64,000 nucleotides of DNA from an uncultured Mediterraneibacter sp. (GCA_934418295.1 CAKRWZ010000001.1:1-64000), one strand, 5' to 3'; shown: positions 52,013 through 61,197, numbered from the stretch's first letter. Program-made: numbers and translations. Notes: generated from the letters alone by a model not told the origin.

Positions 52013-52438
52013 TTATAGCATTTTTTTCTTTTTTAGAAAAGATGTTTCTTCCCTGTAGACCCGCTCGGCAACGAAACGTGCACACCAAATCCCGACGACA
52101 CAAAGGCCGCTGAAAAAGACGGCATACAACAAACAGATCTGTCCGAACAGATTAAAGGGTTCATCACTGTAATCCCAGACCTGCCATTGAAAAATACCGT
52201 TTACCAGAATGCCGGTGATAAATTCTCCGCACAAAAGAAACAGCATACTGCGTAAAAACTGACGCCACATCGGATCTTTCCATTGGACCCATATTCCTTG
52301 CTGGGCAAAAAAGATCATACAGGTTCCCGCCAGCAAAAACATGCTCCAATGGGAATAGCCGCGGAACAAAATTTCGATCATGTAATAAGCGCTTCCTCCC
52401 AAAGCACCCAAAAACAGATATTCGCTGAATCTTTTCAT
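52013..52438 (-). CDS. CmpB-family putative membrane permease (DUF/ABC_trans_CmpB)
   Basis: A 141 aa protein with about four membrane helices. The N-terminal LGGSAYYMIEILFRGYSHWSMFLLAG resembles the small family annotated as putative ABC-transporter type IV (CmpB), though no ATPase is nearby and real transport has not been shown to my knowledge. ATG 52438 is chosen over 52459; an AAAGGG site precedes it inside a hairpin. It lies between miaB and mutS. Confidence 0.75.
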   Translation of the reverse strand: MKRFSEYLFLGALGGSAYYMIEILFRGYSHWSMFLLAGTCMIFFAQQGIWVQWKDPMWRQFLRSMLFLLCGEFITGILVNGIFQWQVWDYSDEPFNLFGQICLLYAVFFSGLCVVGIWCARFVAERVYREETSFLKKKKML

Positions 52439-52439
52439 A

Positions 52440-52486
52440 AAAAATGCGCCCTTTCCCATGTTCTTACCACATAGTCTGGACGCATT
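52440..52486 (-). terminator. Hairpin between miaB and the CmpB-family gene, possible attenuator
   Basis: On the minus strand AAAATGCGTCC pairs with GGGCGCATTTT around a 25-base loop; the stem is followed by T residues and then at once by the ATG at 52438. It can act as a terminator for miaB and would also bury the ribosome site of the downstream gene. Confidence 0.55.
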
Positions 52487-52495
52487 TTCTTCTTT

Positions 52496-53992
52496 TTACT
52501 CTTTCAAAACACTGGAGGATTCTTCCGCGATCTCTCCGATATAATAAAAACCTCGGCATTCTGACAGATGCACCCGGATCAGTTTTCCGATCAGGGAAGC
52601 ATCTCCCGGAAAATGTACCAGAAGATTGTTTCCCATTCTTCCGGTCACAAATCCCTTTTCGTGATCGTCTACCGATTCCACCAATACCTGCTGTACCGTT
52701 CCTTCATACTTTCCGCATTCTTCCGCTGAAATTTTCTGTACTTCCTTTAACAGTCTGTCGAAACGGTTTTTGACGATTTCATCCGGCACCTGATTCTCCA
52801 TAACGGCTGCCGGCGTCCCGGTACGCGGTGAATAGATAAAAGTAAACGCACTGTCATAACGGACGCGTCTTACCACATCCATCGTCTCCTCGAAATCTGC
52901 TTCCGTTTCCCCAGGAAATCCCACGATAATGTCGGTCGTAAGAGACAGCTCCGGCATGGCAGCTTTCAGTTTTTCTGTCAGACGAAGATACTGTTCTTTC
53001 GTATAACGCCGGTTCATTTTTTGCAGGATTTCTGTACTCCCGGACTGCAGAGGCAGATGCAGATGACGACAGATCTTTTTAGAAGTACGCATTACCTCGA
53101 TCAGATCATCAGAGAGATCCTTCGGGTGGGATGTCATAAAACGGATCCGCTCCAATCCTTCTATTTTCTCGATTTCCTGCAGAAGTTGGGCAAATGTGAT
53201 CTTCTCTTCCAGATTTTTTCCGTAGGAGTTTACGTTTTGGCCGAGAAGCATAATCTCAATGACGCCATCCGCCACCAAACTTTCGATCTCCCGCAGGATT
53301 TCTTTTGGCTCCCTGCTTCTTTCCCGCCCTCTCACATAAGGGACGATACAATAACTACAAAAATTATTGCAGCCAAACATGATATTCACACCGGATTTAA
53401 AAGTGTATTTTCGGTCTGTGGGCAGATTTTCTACAATTTGATCTGCTTCTTTCCACACATCGATGACCATGCGCTCTGATTCCAGACAAGTGGTGAGAAG
53501 CTCTGCAAATTTATAAATATTGTGCGTCCCAAAGATCAGATCCGTCTGCCGGTAACTCTTTTTGATCTTTTCCACTTCCTCCGGCTCCTGCATCATGCAG
53601 CCGCAAAGACCGATCAGCATATCTGGATTCTGTTTTTTTGCCCGGTTTAACTGCCCCAATCGTCCGTACAACTTTTGATTGGCGTTTTCCCGCACCGTGC
53701 ACGTGTTAAAGATTACAAAATCCGCCTGGTTTTCATCCGGGGATTCCCGGTAACCGACGGTTTCCAAAATACCTGCCAGCTTTTCGGAATCCCTGGCGTT
53801 CATCTGACAGCCAAAGGTTGTCACATGATATGTAAGCTCTCTGCCTTTCCGCTCTTTTCTTTCTTCCAGCAGCCGGCGCGCCTTTTTGATAAAATAATAC
53901 TGGCGCATAGGTTCTTCTTTCGGGACCGCCCCCTTCAGGTCTATGCTCTCCATCAGTACTTCCAATTCTGTTTCTGTCGTTTTATTCTGCAT
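52496..53992 (-). CDS. miaB: tRNA-2-methylthio-N6-dimethylallyladenosine synthase MiaB
   Basis: Radical SAM methylthiotransferase acting on A37 of tRNA after MiaA. The 498 aa chain has the three N-terminal cluster cysteines in TFGCQMNARDSEK, FNTCTVRENA and CGCMMQ, the radical SAM motif GCNNFCSYCIVPYVRG (C-x3-C-x2-C) near residue 205, and a C-terminal TRAM domain (VLVESVDDHEKGFVTGRMGNN). About 55 extra residues precede the first cysteine, common in Clostridia. Confidence 0.96.
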   Translation of the reverse strand: MQNKTTETELEVLMESIDLKGAVPKEEPMRQYYFIKKARRLLEERKERKGRELTYHVTTFGCQMNARDSEKLAGILETVGYRESPDENQADFVIFNTCTVRENANQKLYGRLGQLNRAKKQNPDMLIGLCGCMMQEPEEVEKIKKSYRQTDLIFGTHNIYKFAELLTTCLESERMVIDVWKEADQIVENLPTDRKYTFKSGVNIMFGCNNFCSYCIVPYVRGRERSREPKEILREIESLVADGVIEIMLLGQNVNSYGKNLEEKITFAQLLQEIEKIEGLERIRFMTSHPKDLSDDLIEVMRTSKKICRHLHLPLQSGSTEILQKMNRRYTKEQYLRLTEKLKAAMPELSLTTDIIVGFPGETEADFEETMDVVRRVRYDSAFTFIYSPRTGTPAAVMENQVPDEIVKNRFDRLLKEVQKISAEECGKYEGTVQQVLVESVDDHEKGFVTGRMGNNLLVHFPGDASLIGKLIRVHLSECRGFYYIGEIAEESSSVLKE

Positions 53993-54018
53993 AAGGTTCC
54001 CCTTGTTTCTAAGTCTGT

Positions 54019-54198
54019 TTATAAAAACCGGTTTTTCTCCCGGTCATAAAAATAGTCAATGCTTTCCAAAACTTTTTCCGTTTCTTTTTGATTGATCTCC
54101 AAATCCTCGCATAGGGTTTCCAGATCCGGATAATCATCCCGCAGTTTTGTGTTGATGACACTGAGCAGCATGACCGGATCCTTTGGTAATGTATTCAT
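54019..54198 (-). CDS. DUF4250 domain protein
   Basis: A 59 aa conserved protein of unknown function. The sequence MNTLPKDPVMLLSVINTKLR followed by a short acidic helix pair and YFYDREKNRFL fits the DUF4250 family. The ATG at 54198 overlaps the 5-formyltetrahydrofolate cyclo-ligase stop (ATGA); a longer in-frame start at 54228 lies within that gene. The fold looks like a small helix-turn-helix, but no DNA contact can be claimed. Confidence 0.85.
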   Translation of the reverse strand: MNTLPKDPVMLLSVINTKLRDDYPDLETLCEDLEINQKETEKVLESIDYFYDREKNRFL

Positions 54199-54767
54199 TT
54201 GCACTCTTCTCCTTTTTGGCACAGACATTCTGTTTCCGTTACCAGATATTCCGGTTTGATATCATGGGACTCTGCCGTGATCTCCTCCACCAGCTGCAGA
54301 TCGAAGGCCAGGGCAGCAGTGTGCATTTGAGGATGCTTTTTCAGATACCGGTCATAATATCCGCCTCCGTATCCGATCCGGGCACAAGAACGGTCAAAAG
54401 CGGCTCCCGGCATTAAGATCAACGCTTTTTTTGTTTCTGCTCTTTTCTCTGTGACCGGTTCTAAAATTCCAAATTTTCCCGGAGACAGATCTGCCAGGGA
54501 CGTGATCTCATAAAATTCCATTTCTGTTTCAGAGATCACTTTGGGAACTGCCGTTTTTTTTCCCTGTCTCCAGGCTTCTTCCAGGACCGGCAGCGTATTA
54601 ACTTCCCCCCGGATCGGCAGATACGCGAAAATATATGTTTCTTCCCGAAAAGCCGGGTGTAAAAAGATCTGTTTTGCGATGGTCAGACTTTTTTCTTTCC
54701 ACTCTTCCAAAGAAAGAGCCTGACGTTTCTTCAAAATCTGCTCTCTGATTTCTTTTTTACTTGCCAT
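54195..54767 (-). CDS. 5-Formyltetrahydrofolate cyclo-ligase
   Basis: Converts 5-formyltetrahydrofolate to methenyltetrahydrofolate using ATP, recycling a folate storage form. The 190 aa protein has the N-terminal KEIREQILKKRQALSLEEW, the substrate segment AYLPIRGEVNT near residue 53 and the ATP/magnesium motif RIGYGGGYYDRYL near residue 135. The start at 54767 follows GGGAAAGAAAT and overlaps the DUF896 gene by 11 bases. Confidence 0.94.
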   Translation of the reverse strand: MASKKEIREQILKKRQALSLEEWKEKSLTIAKQIFLHPAFREETYIFAYLPIRGEVNTLPVLEEAWRQGKKTAVPKVISETEMEFYEITSLADLSPGKFGILEPVTEKRAETKKALILMPGAAFDRSCARIGYGGGYYDRYLKKHPQMHTAALAFDLQLVEEITAESHDIKPEYLVTETECLCQKGEECK

Positions 54768-54966
54768 ATTTCTTTCCCAAATTGGTGATGGATCCGTCCT
54801 TTTCCCGAATATCGATCCGGTCCAGCTGGCTGCGGAGATTTTTCCTGCATAAATACAGATATTCTTCCCGCAGTTTTGTCTGCTCTTCCTTTTCTTCCGG
54901 TGTAAGCCCCTCTGCTTTTGATTTCCGGTACAACTCATTGATCCGTTCTATCTTTTGTTTGTCCAT
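54757..54966 (-). CDS. DUF896 (YnzC-type) protein
   Basis: A 69 aa two-helix coiled-coil protein with the family pattern MDKQKIERINELYRKSKAEG, LTPEEKEEQTKLREEYL and a tail after RSQLDRIDIREKDG. The Bacillus member YnzC is regulated by LexA, but no SOS box was seen here. The start at 54966 follows GGAAAC; function is unknown. Confidence 0.92.
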   Translation of the reverse strand: MDKQKIERINELYRKSKAEGLTPEEKEEQTKLREEYLYLCRKNLRSQLDRIDIREKDGSITNLGKKYGK

Positions 54967-54992
54967 ATCTGTTTCCAACCTTTCTGTTTGGT

Positions 54993-55346
54993 TCAACTGG
55001 AATAATTTTCCAGAAATCCGTACAATTCCTCTGTCGTTTCGATCCGTTTTCCCGACATGATTTCCTCCTGAAGTTCTTCGGGAAGCTCCTGAACAGAAAT
55101 ATCCGTATATTCATAAAGCGTCTGTCCGTCCTGCAGATAGACGGCAAGATAACCGTTGAGATCTTTCAGGTAATACCCACTGTTTTTTTGTGCATCGCCT
55201 TCGGCCGGAGTCAGATTTTCTGCTTTCACATTTTCCGGAAGCTTTTTCTCCGGCAAACGGTGTGCTCGGATCCCATATCCGATTCCAAACAATACCATCG
55301 GCAGGACCATGCCCAGTATCAAACCAATTCTGTATCTCTTTTTCAT
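54993..55346 (-). CDS. Membrane-anchored protein with BofC C-terminal-like domain
   Basis: A 117 aa protein with an N-terminal helix (RIGLILGMVLPMVLFGIGYGI) and an outside domain containing GYYLKDLNGYLAVYLQDGQTLYEYTDI, which resembles the BofC C-terminal domain. In Bacillus BofC controls pro-sigma-K processing during sporulation; a sporulation role here is only suggested. ATG 55346 follows AAGGAGTG. The gene precedes DUF896 by 26 bases. Confidence 0.75.
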   Translation of the reverse strand: MKKRYRIGLILGMVLPMVLFGIGYGIRAHRLPEKKLPENVKAENLTPAEGDAQKNSGYYLKDLNGYLAVYLQDGQTLYEYTDISVQELPEELQEEIMSGKRIETTEELYGFLENYSS

Positions 55347-55404
55347 AAGGAACACTCCTTTTTCTTACAGTATCGGTCTTTTTGCCGGTCTTATACAAAA
55401 ATTT

Positions 55405-57063
55405 TTAAATCAGTCGAAACTTCTTTGCCAGATTTACGATGCTGCTTCCCTTTGGCATGGCCAGAAGCTCTTCCTCCGTAAACGCCCCGATCTTCAGAAC
55501 GCATACCGCATATACCGCCACTGCCACCAGCAATGCCAACACTGTGGCGATACGGCCTCCAATGATCAGATCAAACAATTTATGGAAAAGGAAGGTCACC
55601 GCTCCCATGATCCCCGCAGCGATCAACGGTTTTACAAAGGTATTCTTCTTTTCCTGGACATAGCCGGAATATTGGTAGATCGCCTTTGCATTCAAAATAC
55701 ACATGGAAAGGGAGAATACAATATTCCCTGCAACAATCGCATAGATATTCCACTTGAAGACAACCAGCATCAGCAGCAAGGACACGATATGGATTCCCAG
55801 TGAGATCGCCGCATTTTTGACCGGTGTGGTCATGTGGTTCAAGCCCTGTAAAACTGCATTTGTCACAGTAGAAAGACAATAGAACACCACTGTGACCGAG
55901 CCCAGTGCCAGCATCAACGCCGGCGTTTTACGGGCATCCCCGAACAGAAGCTGCATCAACGGTGACGACAGTGCCAAATATCCGACAAAACTCGGGATCG
56001 CGATCAACATTGCAAAGCGGACGGTCAGCTGAATCTTTTTATAGATCTGTGCTCTGTTTTTGATGGCAACCGCTGCCGTCAGACTTGGAATCACGGAAGA
56101 AGCCAGCGCATTTGCCATGGCCAGCGGTACGTTGATCAAAGTGTTGTACTTTCCGGTAAAAATTCCAAGCAAAGCAACGTACTCTTTTTCTGCATGTCCC
56201 TGTGCTGCCATGATCTTACTGAAGATCACCTGGTCGATTACCTGGCTGATATTGTAGATAGCCGTACTCAAAATGACTGGGGCGATCGTAATGAGAATAA
56301 TCTTGAAAATATGTTGATAGCTTTCTGTTTTATGGCTCCGATCTGCCTGATATTTCCGTTTCATGCTCTTTTTAAAGCAGAACAGAATAAACAACAGAAA
56401 TCCTGCACCTGCCAGCGCACCAATGACAGTACCAAGCGTTCCGCCGGCTGCTGCATAGGCAGATTTGTAAAGATCGTTTCTCTTCGCTTTGGCCACGCCG
56501 GCTCCGACTTTCAGCAGATAGCTGGCTGCAATCAGACTGACGATGGCATTTACCACCTGCTCGATGATCTGTGACGCCGCCGTCGGCATCATCGTGCCCA
56601 TTCCCTGGAAATAACCACGCAGAACACCCATGATCGCCACGATGAACAAGCCGGGTGCCAACACACGCAATGCATATTTACTGAAAGGTGCTGACATCAA
56701 TCCGCCGGCGATCCCGCCGGCTCCAAAACCGATGATCAGGCTGATCATCAGACCTGAAACTGCCGCAAAAAGCAGGGCGCACAAAAATACGCGGATCGCA
56801 TTCCGATCTTCTTTTTGAGCCACCCTGGCAGAAACCAGCTTCGAGACTGCCAGCGGCAGACTGTAAGAAGACAACAACAGCGCAATGCTGTACACTTCAA
56901 AGGCATAGCCGTAAAAGCCCATTCCCTCATCACCGATGATGTATGTAAGCGGAACCCGATAAGCAATTCCTATGATTCGTGTAATGATCCCCGCAGACGC
57001 CAGGATCGCTCCCTGCAGAAGAAAGTCACTGTCTTTCTTTCTGTTTTTTTGTTTTCTCCCCAT
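55405..57063 (-). CDS. SpoVB/MurJ-like polysaccharide or lipid II flippase
   Basis: A 552 aa integral membrane protein of the MATE-like oligosaccharide flippase superfamily, with about 14 helices. The N-terminus FLLQGAILASAGIITRIIGIAYRVPL and the segment GYFQGMGTMMPTAASQIIEQ match SpoVB-type proteins. It could move lipid-linked wall precursors during growth or spore cortex formation; which of these cannot be read. It lies just downstream of ybeY on the same strand. Confidence 0.87.
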   Translation of the reverse strand: MGRKQKNRKKDSDFLLQGAILASAGIITRIIGIAYRVPLTYIIGDEGMGFYGYAFEVYSIALLLSSYSLPLAVSKLVSARVAQKEDRNAIRVFLCALLFAAVSGLMISLIIGFGAGGIAGGLMSAPFSKYALRVLAPGLFIVAIMGVLRGYFQGMGTMMPTAASQIIEQVVNAIVSLIAASYLLKVGAGVAKAKRNDLYKSAYAAAGGTLGTVIGALAGAGFLLFILFCFKKSMKRKYQADRSHKTESYQHIFKIILITIAPVILSTAIYNISQVIDQVIFSKIMAAQGHAEKEYVALLGIFTGKYNTLINVPLAMANALASSVIPSLTAAVAIKNRAQIYKKIQLTVRFAMLIAIPSFVGYLALSSPLMQLLFGDARKTPALMLALGSVTVVFYCLSTVTNAVLQGLNHMTTPVKNAAISLGIHIVSLLLMLVVFKWNIYAIVAGNIVFSLSMCILNAKAIYQYSGYVQEKKNTFVKPLIAAGIMGAVTFLFHKLFDLIIGGRIATVLALLVAVAVYAVCVLKIGAFTEEELLAMPKGSSIVNLAKKFRLI

Positions 57064-57081
57064 ATGTTCCTCCGTCAGTGC

Positions 57082-57591
57082 TCAGAAAGTATCCGCTTCC
57101 CGCGTGATATGCATCCGTTCGAGAATCTCTTCCTGCATCCGTTCCATCTGAAGACGTTCCTCTTCTTCCATATGATCGTAACCAAATAAGTGTAACATAC
57201 TATGGGCAATAAGAAAAGCAAATTCCCGTTTTACGGAATGGCCGTACTCTTCTGCCTGCGCAAAAACATGTTCTTTTGAGATCACAATGTCCCCTAAAAG
57301 CAGTTCCCCTGATTCCGGGTGGAAGCAGTCTTCTTCCTGCTCGATCTGCTGAAAATCCAGGGGGTGACGAAACTCATTCATCGGAAAGGAAAGCACATCT
57401 GTGGACATATCCTTTTCCCGGTATTCTCGATTCAGTTCCCGGATTACTTCGTCCGTCGTCAACAGCAGATTGACTTCTGTCTCGTAGGGACAGCCCAGAT
57501 AATCCAGCACTGCATCGATCACCTGCTCCGCCAGTTCTCTTTCTTCCAGGGGAAGCTTGCTGCCTCCCTCTTCTTCTATATACAAACTCAT
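57082..57591 (-). CDS. ybeY: Endoribonuclease YbeY
   Basis: Single-strand endoribonuclease of rRNA maturation and quality control. The 169 aa chain holds the zinc motif AHSMLHLFGYDHMEEEER (H3xH5xH) near residue 129. The N-terminal region has LLTTDEVIRELNREYREKDMSTDVLSFP-like sequence typical of the family. The ATG overlaps the phoH stop by four bases, the usual phoH-ybeY coupling. Confidence 0.96.
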   Translation of the reverse strand: MSLYIEEEGGSKLPLEERELAEQVIDAVLDYLGCPYETEVNLLLTTDEVIRELNREYREKDMSTDVLSFPMNEFRHPLDFQQIEQEEDCFHPESGELLLGDIVISKEHVFAQAEEYGHSVKREFAFLIAHSMLHLFGYDHMEEEERLQMERMQEEILERMHITREADTF

Positions 57592-58583
57592 GACGTCTTC
57601 TTTCTGCCCCTTTCTTTTCCGTGGGAACTTTTCTTTTCATATTCCTCATATGCTTTTACGATCTTTTGTACCAACGGATGCCGGACGACGTCCTGGTTGG
57701 TCAGACGGCAGATGCTGATGTCTTCCAGATTCTTAACGACCCGCACTGCCACATCCAGCCCGGAAGTCGTTCCCTGGGGAAGATCCTTTTGTGAAGAATC
57801 TCCGGTCACCACCACTTTGGAACCGAAACCGATCCTCGTCAAAAACATTTTCATCTGAGCAGGCGTCGTATTCTGCGCCTCATCCAGGATGATAAAAGCA
57901 TTATCCAGCGTCCGTCCGCGCATATAGGCCAATGGCGCCACTTCGATCAGGCCTTTTTCTGAATTCCTGATAAAGCTTTCCGCTCCCATGATCTCATAAA
58001 GCGCATCGTACAGTGGCCGAAGATAAGGATCGATCTTGCTCTGCAAATCGCCCGGCAGGAATCCCAGCTTTTCACCTGCTTCGATGGCCGGTCTTGTCAG
58101 GATGATCCGGTTGACTTCGTTCTGTTTAAAAGCCGTGATTGCCATAGCCATGGCCAGATAGGTTTTGCCGGTACCGGCAGGTCCCAGGCCGAAGGTGATC
58201 ATCTGCTTCCGGATGGCATCCACATACTTTTTCTGTCCCACGGTCTTTGGTTTGATCGGTTTGCCCTGCAAGGTATGACAGATCAGATCTTTGTCGATTT
58301 CTGCAAGATCCGATTCTCTGTCCTCAAACACCAATGAGATTGCGTAATCTACATTCTGTTCCGTGATCGTATTCCCGCGGGCTGACAATTCCGTCAACTG
58401 TGTCAGGATCCGGCTGACCTTATCGACCGCCTCCGATTCTCCCATGATCTTCACGTGCTCGTCTCTTAGGATCAATGTCACGTGAAAGACTCTCTCCAGT
58501 TTTTTTGCGTACATATCAAACTGCCCGAAAACATTTTTCTCATGTTCGGCCGGAAGATCAATGATTGTTTCCGAAAGACTCAT
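57588..58583 (-). CDS. phoH: PhoH-like ATPase
   Basis: A 331 aa P-loop ATPase with Walker A GLGPAGTGKTYLAMAMAIT near residue 132, Walker B NAFIILDEAQNTTPAQMKMFL near residue 230, and sensor VVVTGDSSQKDLPQG. An N-terminal KH-like region precedes it. PhoH proteins are thought to act on RNA with YbeY. The coupling to ybeY supports an RNA processing unit. Confidence 0.95.
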   Translation of the reverse strand: MSLSETIIDLPAEHEKNVFGQFDMYAKKLERVFHVTLILRDEHVKIMGESEAVDKVSRILTQLTELSARGNTITEQNVDYAISLVFEDRESDLAEIDKDLICHTLQGKPIKPKTVGQKKYVDAIRKQMITFGLGPAGTGKTYLAMAMAITAFKQNEVNRIILTRPAIEAGEKLGFLPGDLQSKIDPYLRPLYDALYEIMGAESFIRNSEKGLIEVAPLAYMRGRTLDNAFIILDEAQNTTPAQMKMFLTRIGFGSKVVVTGDSSQKDLPQGTTSGLDVAVRVVKNLEDISICRLTNQDVVRHPLVQKIVKAYEEYEKKSSHGKERGRKKTS

Positions 58584-58650
58584 CTGCTTTATTCCTTTCT
58601 TCTGTCCGGTTTTCTGAAATGATGATGCCGATCCTGCGATAGATAAAGGT

Positions 58651-59865
58651 TCAGGGAGCCTTTTTTAACTGTCCGATCGGTTCTATCAGCGAAAGACTGC
58701 CCGTCGCGGCAGCCTGATTTTCGTCTATCTGTATTTTAACATCATTTCCCGTGATTTGAACCCCTTTTTTTTGCAAATCCTCGCAAAAACGGGAAAATTC
58801 GGCACTTAATATTTCCTGCAGTTGATCGGATGACCGTGTTTTCGTCTCCATACGGTATTCTTTTTTACAAATACTGCCCCATTTCAAAGGCAGCAGCCAA
58901 TTTTCTCCGATTTTCAGCTGTTTTTCCCATACCCGGATCTCTTGTGCCTCTTTCGTCTTCAGCCCGGGATCCCAGCCTAAAAATAACCGGTATTTCCCGA
59001 TCTGTATAAACCAGGTCGTTTGCTGTTTTTTTCCCTGATAATTCTTCTCCTGCACAGAAAGCGGGATCACATTCCGATAATCCATTTCTGTGGCACCCAA
59101 CACATCTGCATCTGCTTTGCAGATTTGATATCCCACCACTTCTTTTGCGTCATTGAGCAGTTCTACCTGGCCGGAAACCAACAGATCGCCTTTGTGTACC
59201 TGATCCCCCACATGTACCGCCGGAGTTCCCTCTCTGGTGATGATCTCCCGGATCACGGCATCCTTCTGTGCGATCAGATCTGCCGCTGCATCCGTTTCTT
59301 GTTCCGGCATATTTTGTTCTTCCGTTTTCACCACAGACAGATCATCGTTTTCCCGGATCCGGATTTCCAGCACACTTCCCTCTATATAAGCCGAGACCCA
59401 GACGATGTCGTCAAATTCCTTCCGGATTTCTTTTACGATCTCTTCGCACTTCAACCCGGATTTTTTCATGCCCGGTTCGATCCCCTGCTCTTTCAGAAAA
59501 CGAGTCAGTACTTCGTCGGTTTGAAAACAGTTTCCCTGAAAACGGATATCCCAGATAAAACAGGAATACAGCCATACAAGAAAAACGCAAACCCCGCCCC
59601 CGACGAAAAACCCTTTCCGTTTCCGATTACGGAAAAGAAAAAACGGAACCCCTCTTTTTTGCAGGATCTTGATCCGCGTCTCTGTCTTTCTTAAAAGCGG
59701 TTTCATCCTCTTGAAATCTGCCGCATATAAACACAGTTCACACCCGTCTTCCACGGCTGTAAGCTCCCAGATCACAATACGATGAAAACTGCAGAGATTT
59801 AAGAATCTTTCCAGCGAATGTCCGGTGATCTTCACTTTGATATACCCTTTTAATCTTCCCATCAC
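58651..59865 (-). CDS. yqfD: Sporulation protein YqfD
   Basis: A 404 aa protein conserved in spore-formers and needed at stage IV in Bacillus. One membrane helix follows a basic stretch (FVGGGVCVFLVWLYSCFIWDI, about residues 86-106). The outside part carries GIEPGMKKSGLKCEEIVKEI and REGTPAVHVGDQVHKGDLLVSG typical of the family. Two ATGs at 59865 and 59862 are possible; the first overlaps the yqfC stop. Confidence 0.92.
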   Translation of the reverse strand: MMGRLKGYIKVKITGHSLERFLNLCSFHRIVIWELTAVEDGCELCLYAADFKRMKPLLRKTETRIKILQKRGVPFFLFRNRKRKGFFVGGGVCVFLVWLYSCFIWDIRFQGNCFQTDEVLTRFLKEQGIEPGMKKSGLKCEEIVKEIRKEFDDIVWVSAYIEGSVLEIRIRENDDLSVVKTEEQNMPEQETDAAADLIAQKDAVIREIITREGTPAVHVGDQVHKGDLLVSGQVELLNDAKEVVGYQICKADADVLGATEMDYRNVIPLSVQEKNYQGKKQQTTWFIQIGKYRLFLGWDPGLKTKEAQEIRVWEKQLKIGENWLLPLKWGSICKKEYRMETKTRSSDQLQEILSAEFSRFCEDLQKKGVQITGNDVKIQIDENQAAATGSLSLIEPIGQLKKAP

Positions 59866-60152
59866 TTTTTACATTCCAAAGATAAAATTTCCCCTTTTAT
59901 GACCATTTCATCATTGGTATAAGATTCGATCTCCATCCGTTTTCCGCAGACACGGATCTGGCTGTTTTTCGTCTGGATCCGGATCAGTTCTTCTGTATAT
60001 TCAATGATTCCCCGGTAATTTTCTATACACAGTTCCTCCCAGCCCAACATCGTCATGATCGGCAGCCCCTTGACCACATCTTTGGGAAGTCCTGCTGTTT
60101 CAGAAAAACGATATTTTGTTTTTTCTTTCTCTGGTTCCGGATTTTGTTTCAT
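59862..60152 (-). CDS. yqfC: Sporulation protein YqfC
   Basis: A 96 aa protein of the YabP/YqfC family, partner of YqfD. The conserved core is PIMTMLGWEELCIENYRGIIEYTEELIRI and QIRVCGKRMEIESYTNDEMVIKG. ATG 60152 is chosen; ATG 60164, four codons earlier, lies inside the inverted repeat. No Shine-Dalgarno is visible for either, which is unusual. The stop overlaps yqfD. Confidence 0.88.
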   Translation of the reverse strand: MKQNPEPEKEKTKYRFSETAGLPKDVVKGLPIMTMLGWEELCIENYRGIIEYTEELIRIQTKNSQIRVCGKRMEIESYTNDEMVIKGEILSLECKK

Positions 60153-60156
60153 AACA

Positions 60157-60200
60157 AATGCCATACATATACTTTTTATTTTCAGTATATGTATGGCATT
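60157..60200. repeat. Perfect 17-bp inverted repeat between dus and yqfC
   Basis: Arms AATGCCATACATATACT (60157-60173) and AGTATATGTATGGCATT (60184-60200) are exact complements around a 10-base loop. It starts 6 bases after the dus stop and ends 4 bases before the yqfC ATG. No T run follows on the minus strand, so it is not a standard terminator. Confidence 0.9.
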
Positions 60201-60206
60201 CTCTTT

Positions 60207-61142
60207 TTAAACCAATTCACAGGCTGCAAACAATTCATCCACCGCCGCTTCATATTCTTTTAAACGGACGGTCTTTCGTATCCGCTTCACGTATTTTTCA
60301 TCTTCCGCAAAGGCCCTTGCCATATAAGACCACAATTCTTTCATTTTAAAAAGCACGTTGCGCTCCCCGGACATTTCTGCCCCGTAAAGCTCCACCAGCT
60401 CATCATGAAAGGCTTTGATCTGCTTCTTTTGCTGCTCCAGAGGAACTTCAGTATACGAAAGCAGCTCCGGATTGATCAGGATCCCGCGTCCCAGCATCAC
60501 CCGTTCCACTTCCGGAAATTTTTCTTCAAAACCCGCCAGTTTTCCCGCATCAAACAGATCTCCGTTATAGCACACCGGAAACGGACTCCTTTCCAGCGCA
60601 TAGCGAAAACGATCCATGTGTGGTGAGTTCCGATACTGATCTGCCTGGGTTCTGGGATGAACGATCAGCTCTTCCATCGGAAATTTTGTAAAAATTTCCA
60701 TAAGCCTCGTAAATTCTTCCGGCGCATCCTTCCCGATCCTGGTCTTTACCGAAATCTTCAGATCGACTTTTTCAAAAATCTGATCCAGAAAAGCCTCCAA
60801 TTCTTCCGGATATATCAAAAATCCGGAACCTCTGCCGTGTCCGACAACCGTTTTAGAAGGGCAGCCCAGATTCAGGTTCACTTCCCTGTAACCGTATTCT
60901 TTCAGCTTCAATGCAGTCTTGATAAAGCCCTCTGCCTGGTTGGAAAGGATCTGGGGCACTACATACAAACCGGCGTTATGCTCCGGAAGGATATCTTTTT
61001 TCTCCCGGGTGTTCAGCTCTCTTTTCGTATGCGGCGTCAGAAAAGGCGTAAAATACTTATCCATCGGACGGAAATATTTGTGATAAGTCCTTCGGTATAT
61101 ATGCGTCGTAATTCCTTCCATCGGTGCCAGATAATATCTCAT
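60207..61142 (-). CDS. dus: tRNA-dihydrouridine synthase family protein
   Basis: An FMN-dependent enzyme of 311 aa that reduces uridines in tRNA. Visible features are the N-terminal YYLAPMEGITTHIYRRTY, the catalytic cysteine in NLNLGCPSKTVVGHGRGSGF near residue 93, and RTQADQYRNSPHMDRF near 166. Sequence suggests the DusC/DusB range but not which tRNA positions. The protein may be relaxed in cofactor loop length; no odd residues were noticed. Confidence 0.92.
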   Translation of the reverse strand: MRYYLAPMEGITTHIYRRTYHKYFRPMDKYFTPFLTPHTKRELNTREKKDILPEHNAGLYVVPQILSNQAEGFIKTALKLKEYGYREVNLNLGCPSKTVVGHGRGSGFLIYPEELEAFLDQIFEKVDLKISVKTRIGKDAPEEFTRLMEIFTKFPMEELIVHPRTQADQYRNSPHMDRFRYALERSPFPVCYNGDLFDAGKLAGFEEKFPEVERVMLGRGILINPELLSYTEVPLEQQKKQIKAFHDELVELYGAEMSGERNVLFKMKELWSYMARAFAEDEKYVKRIRKTVRLKEYEAAVDELFAACELV

Positions 61143-61197
61143 CCATTTCTTCCTTTCCCGAAGGCCAGGCTTTCAGATCGTGCTGTCGTCTCCGGTT

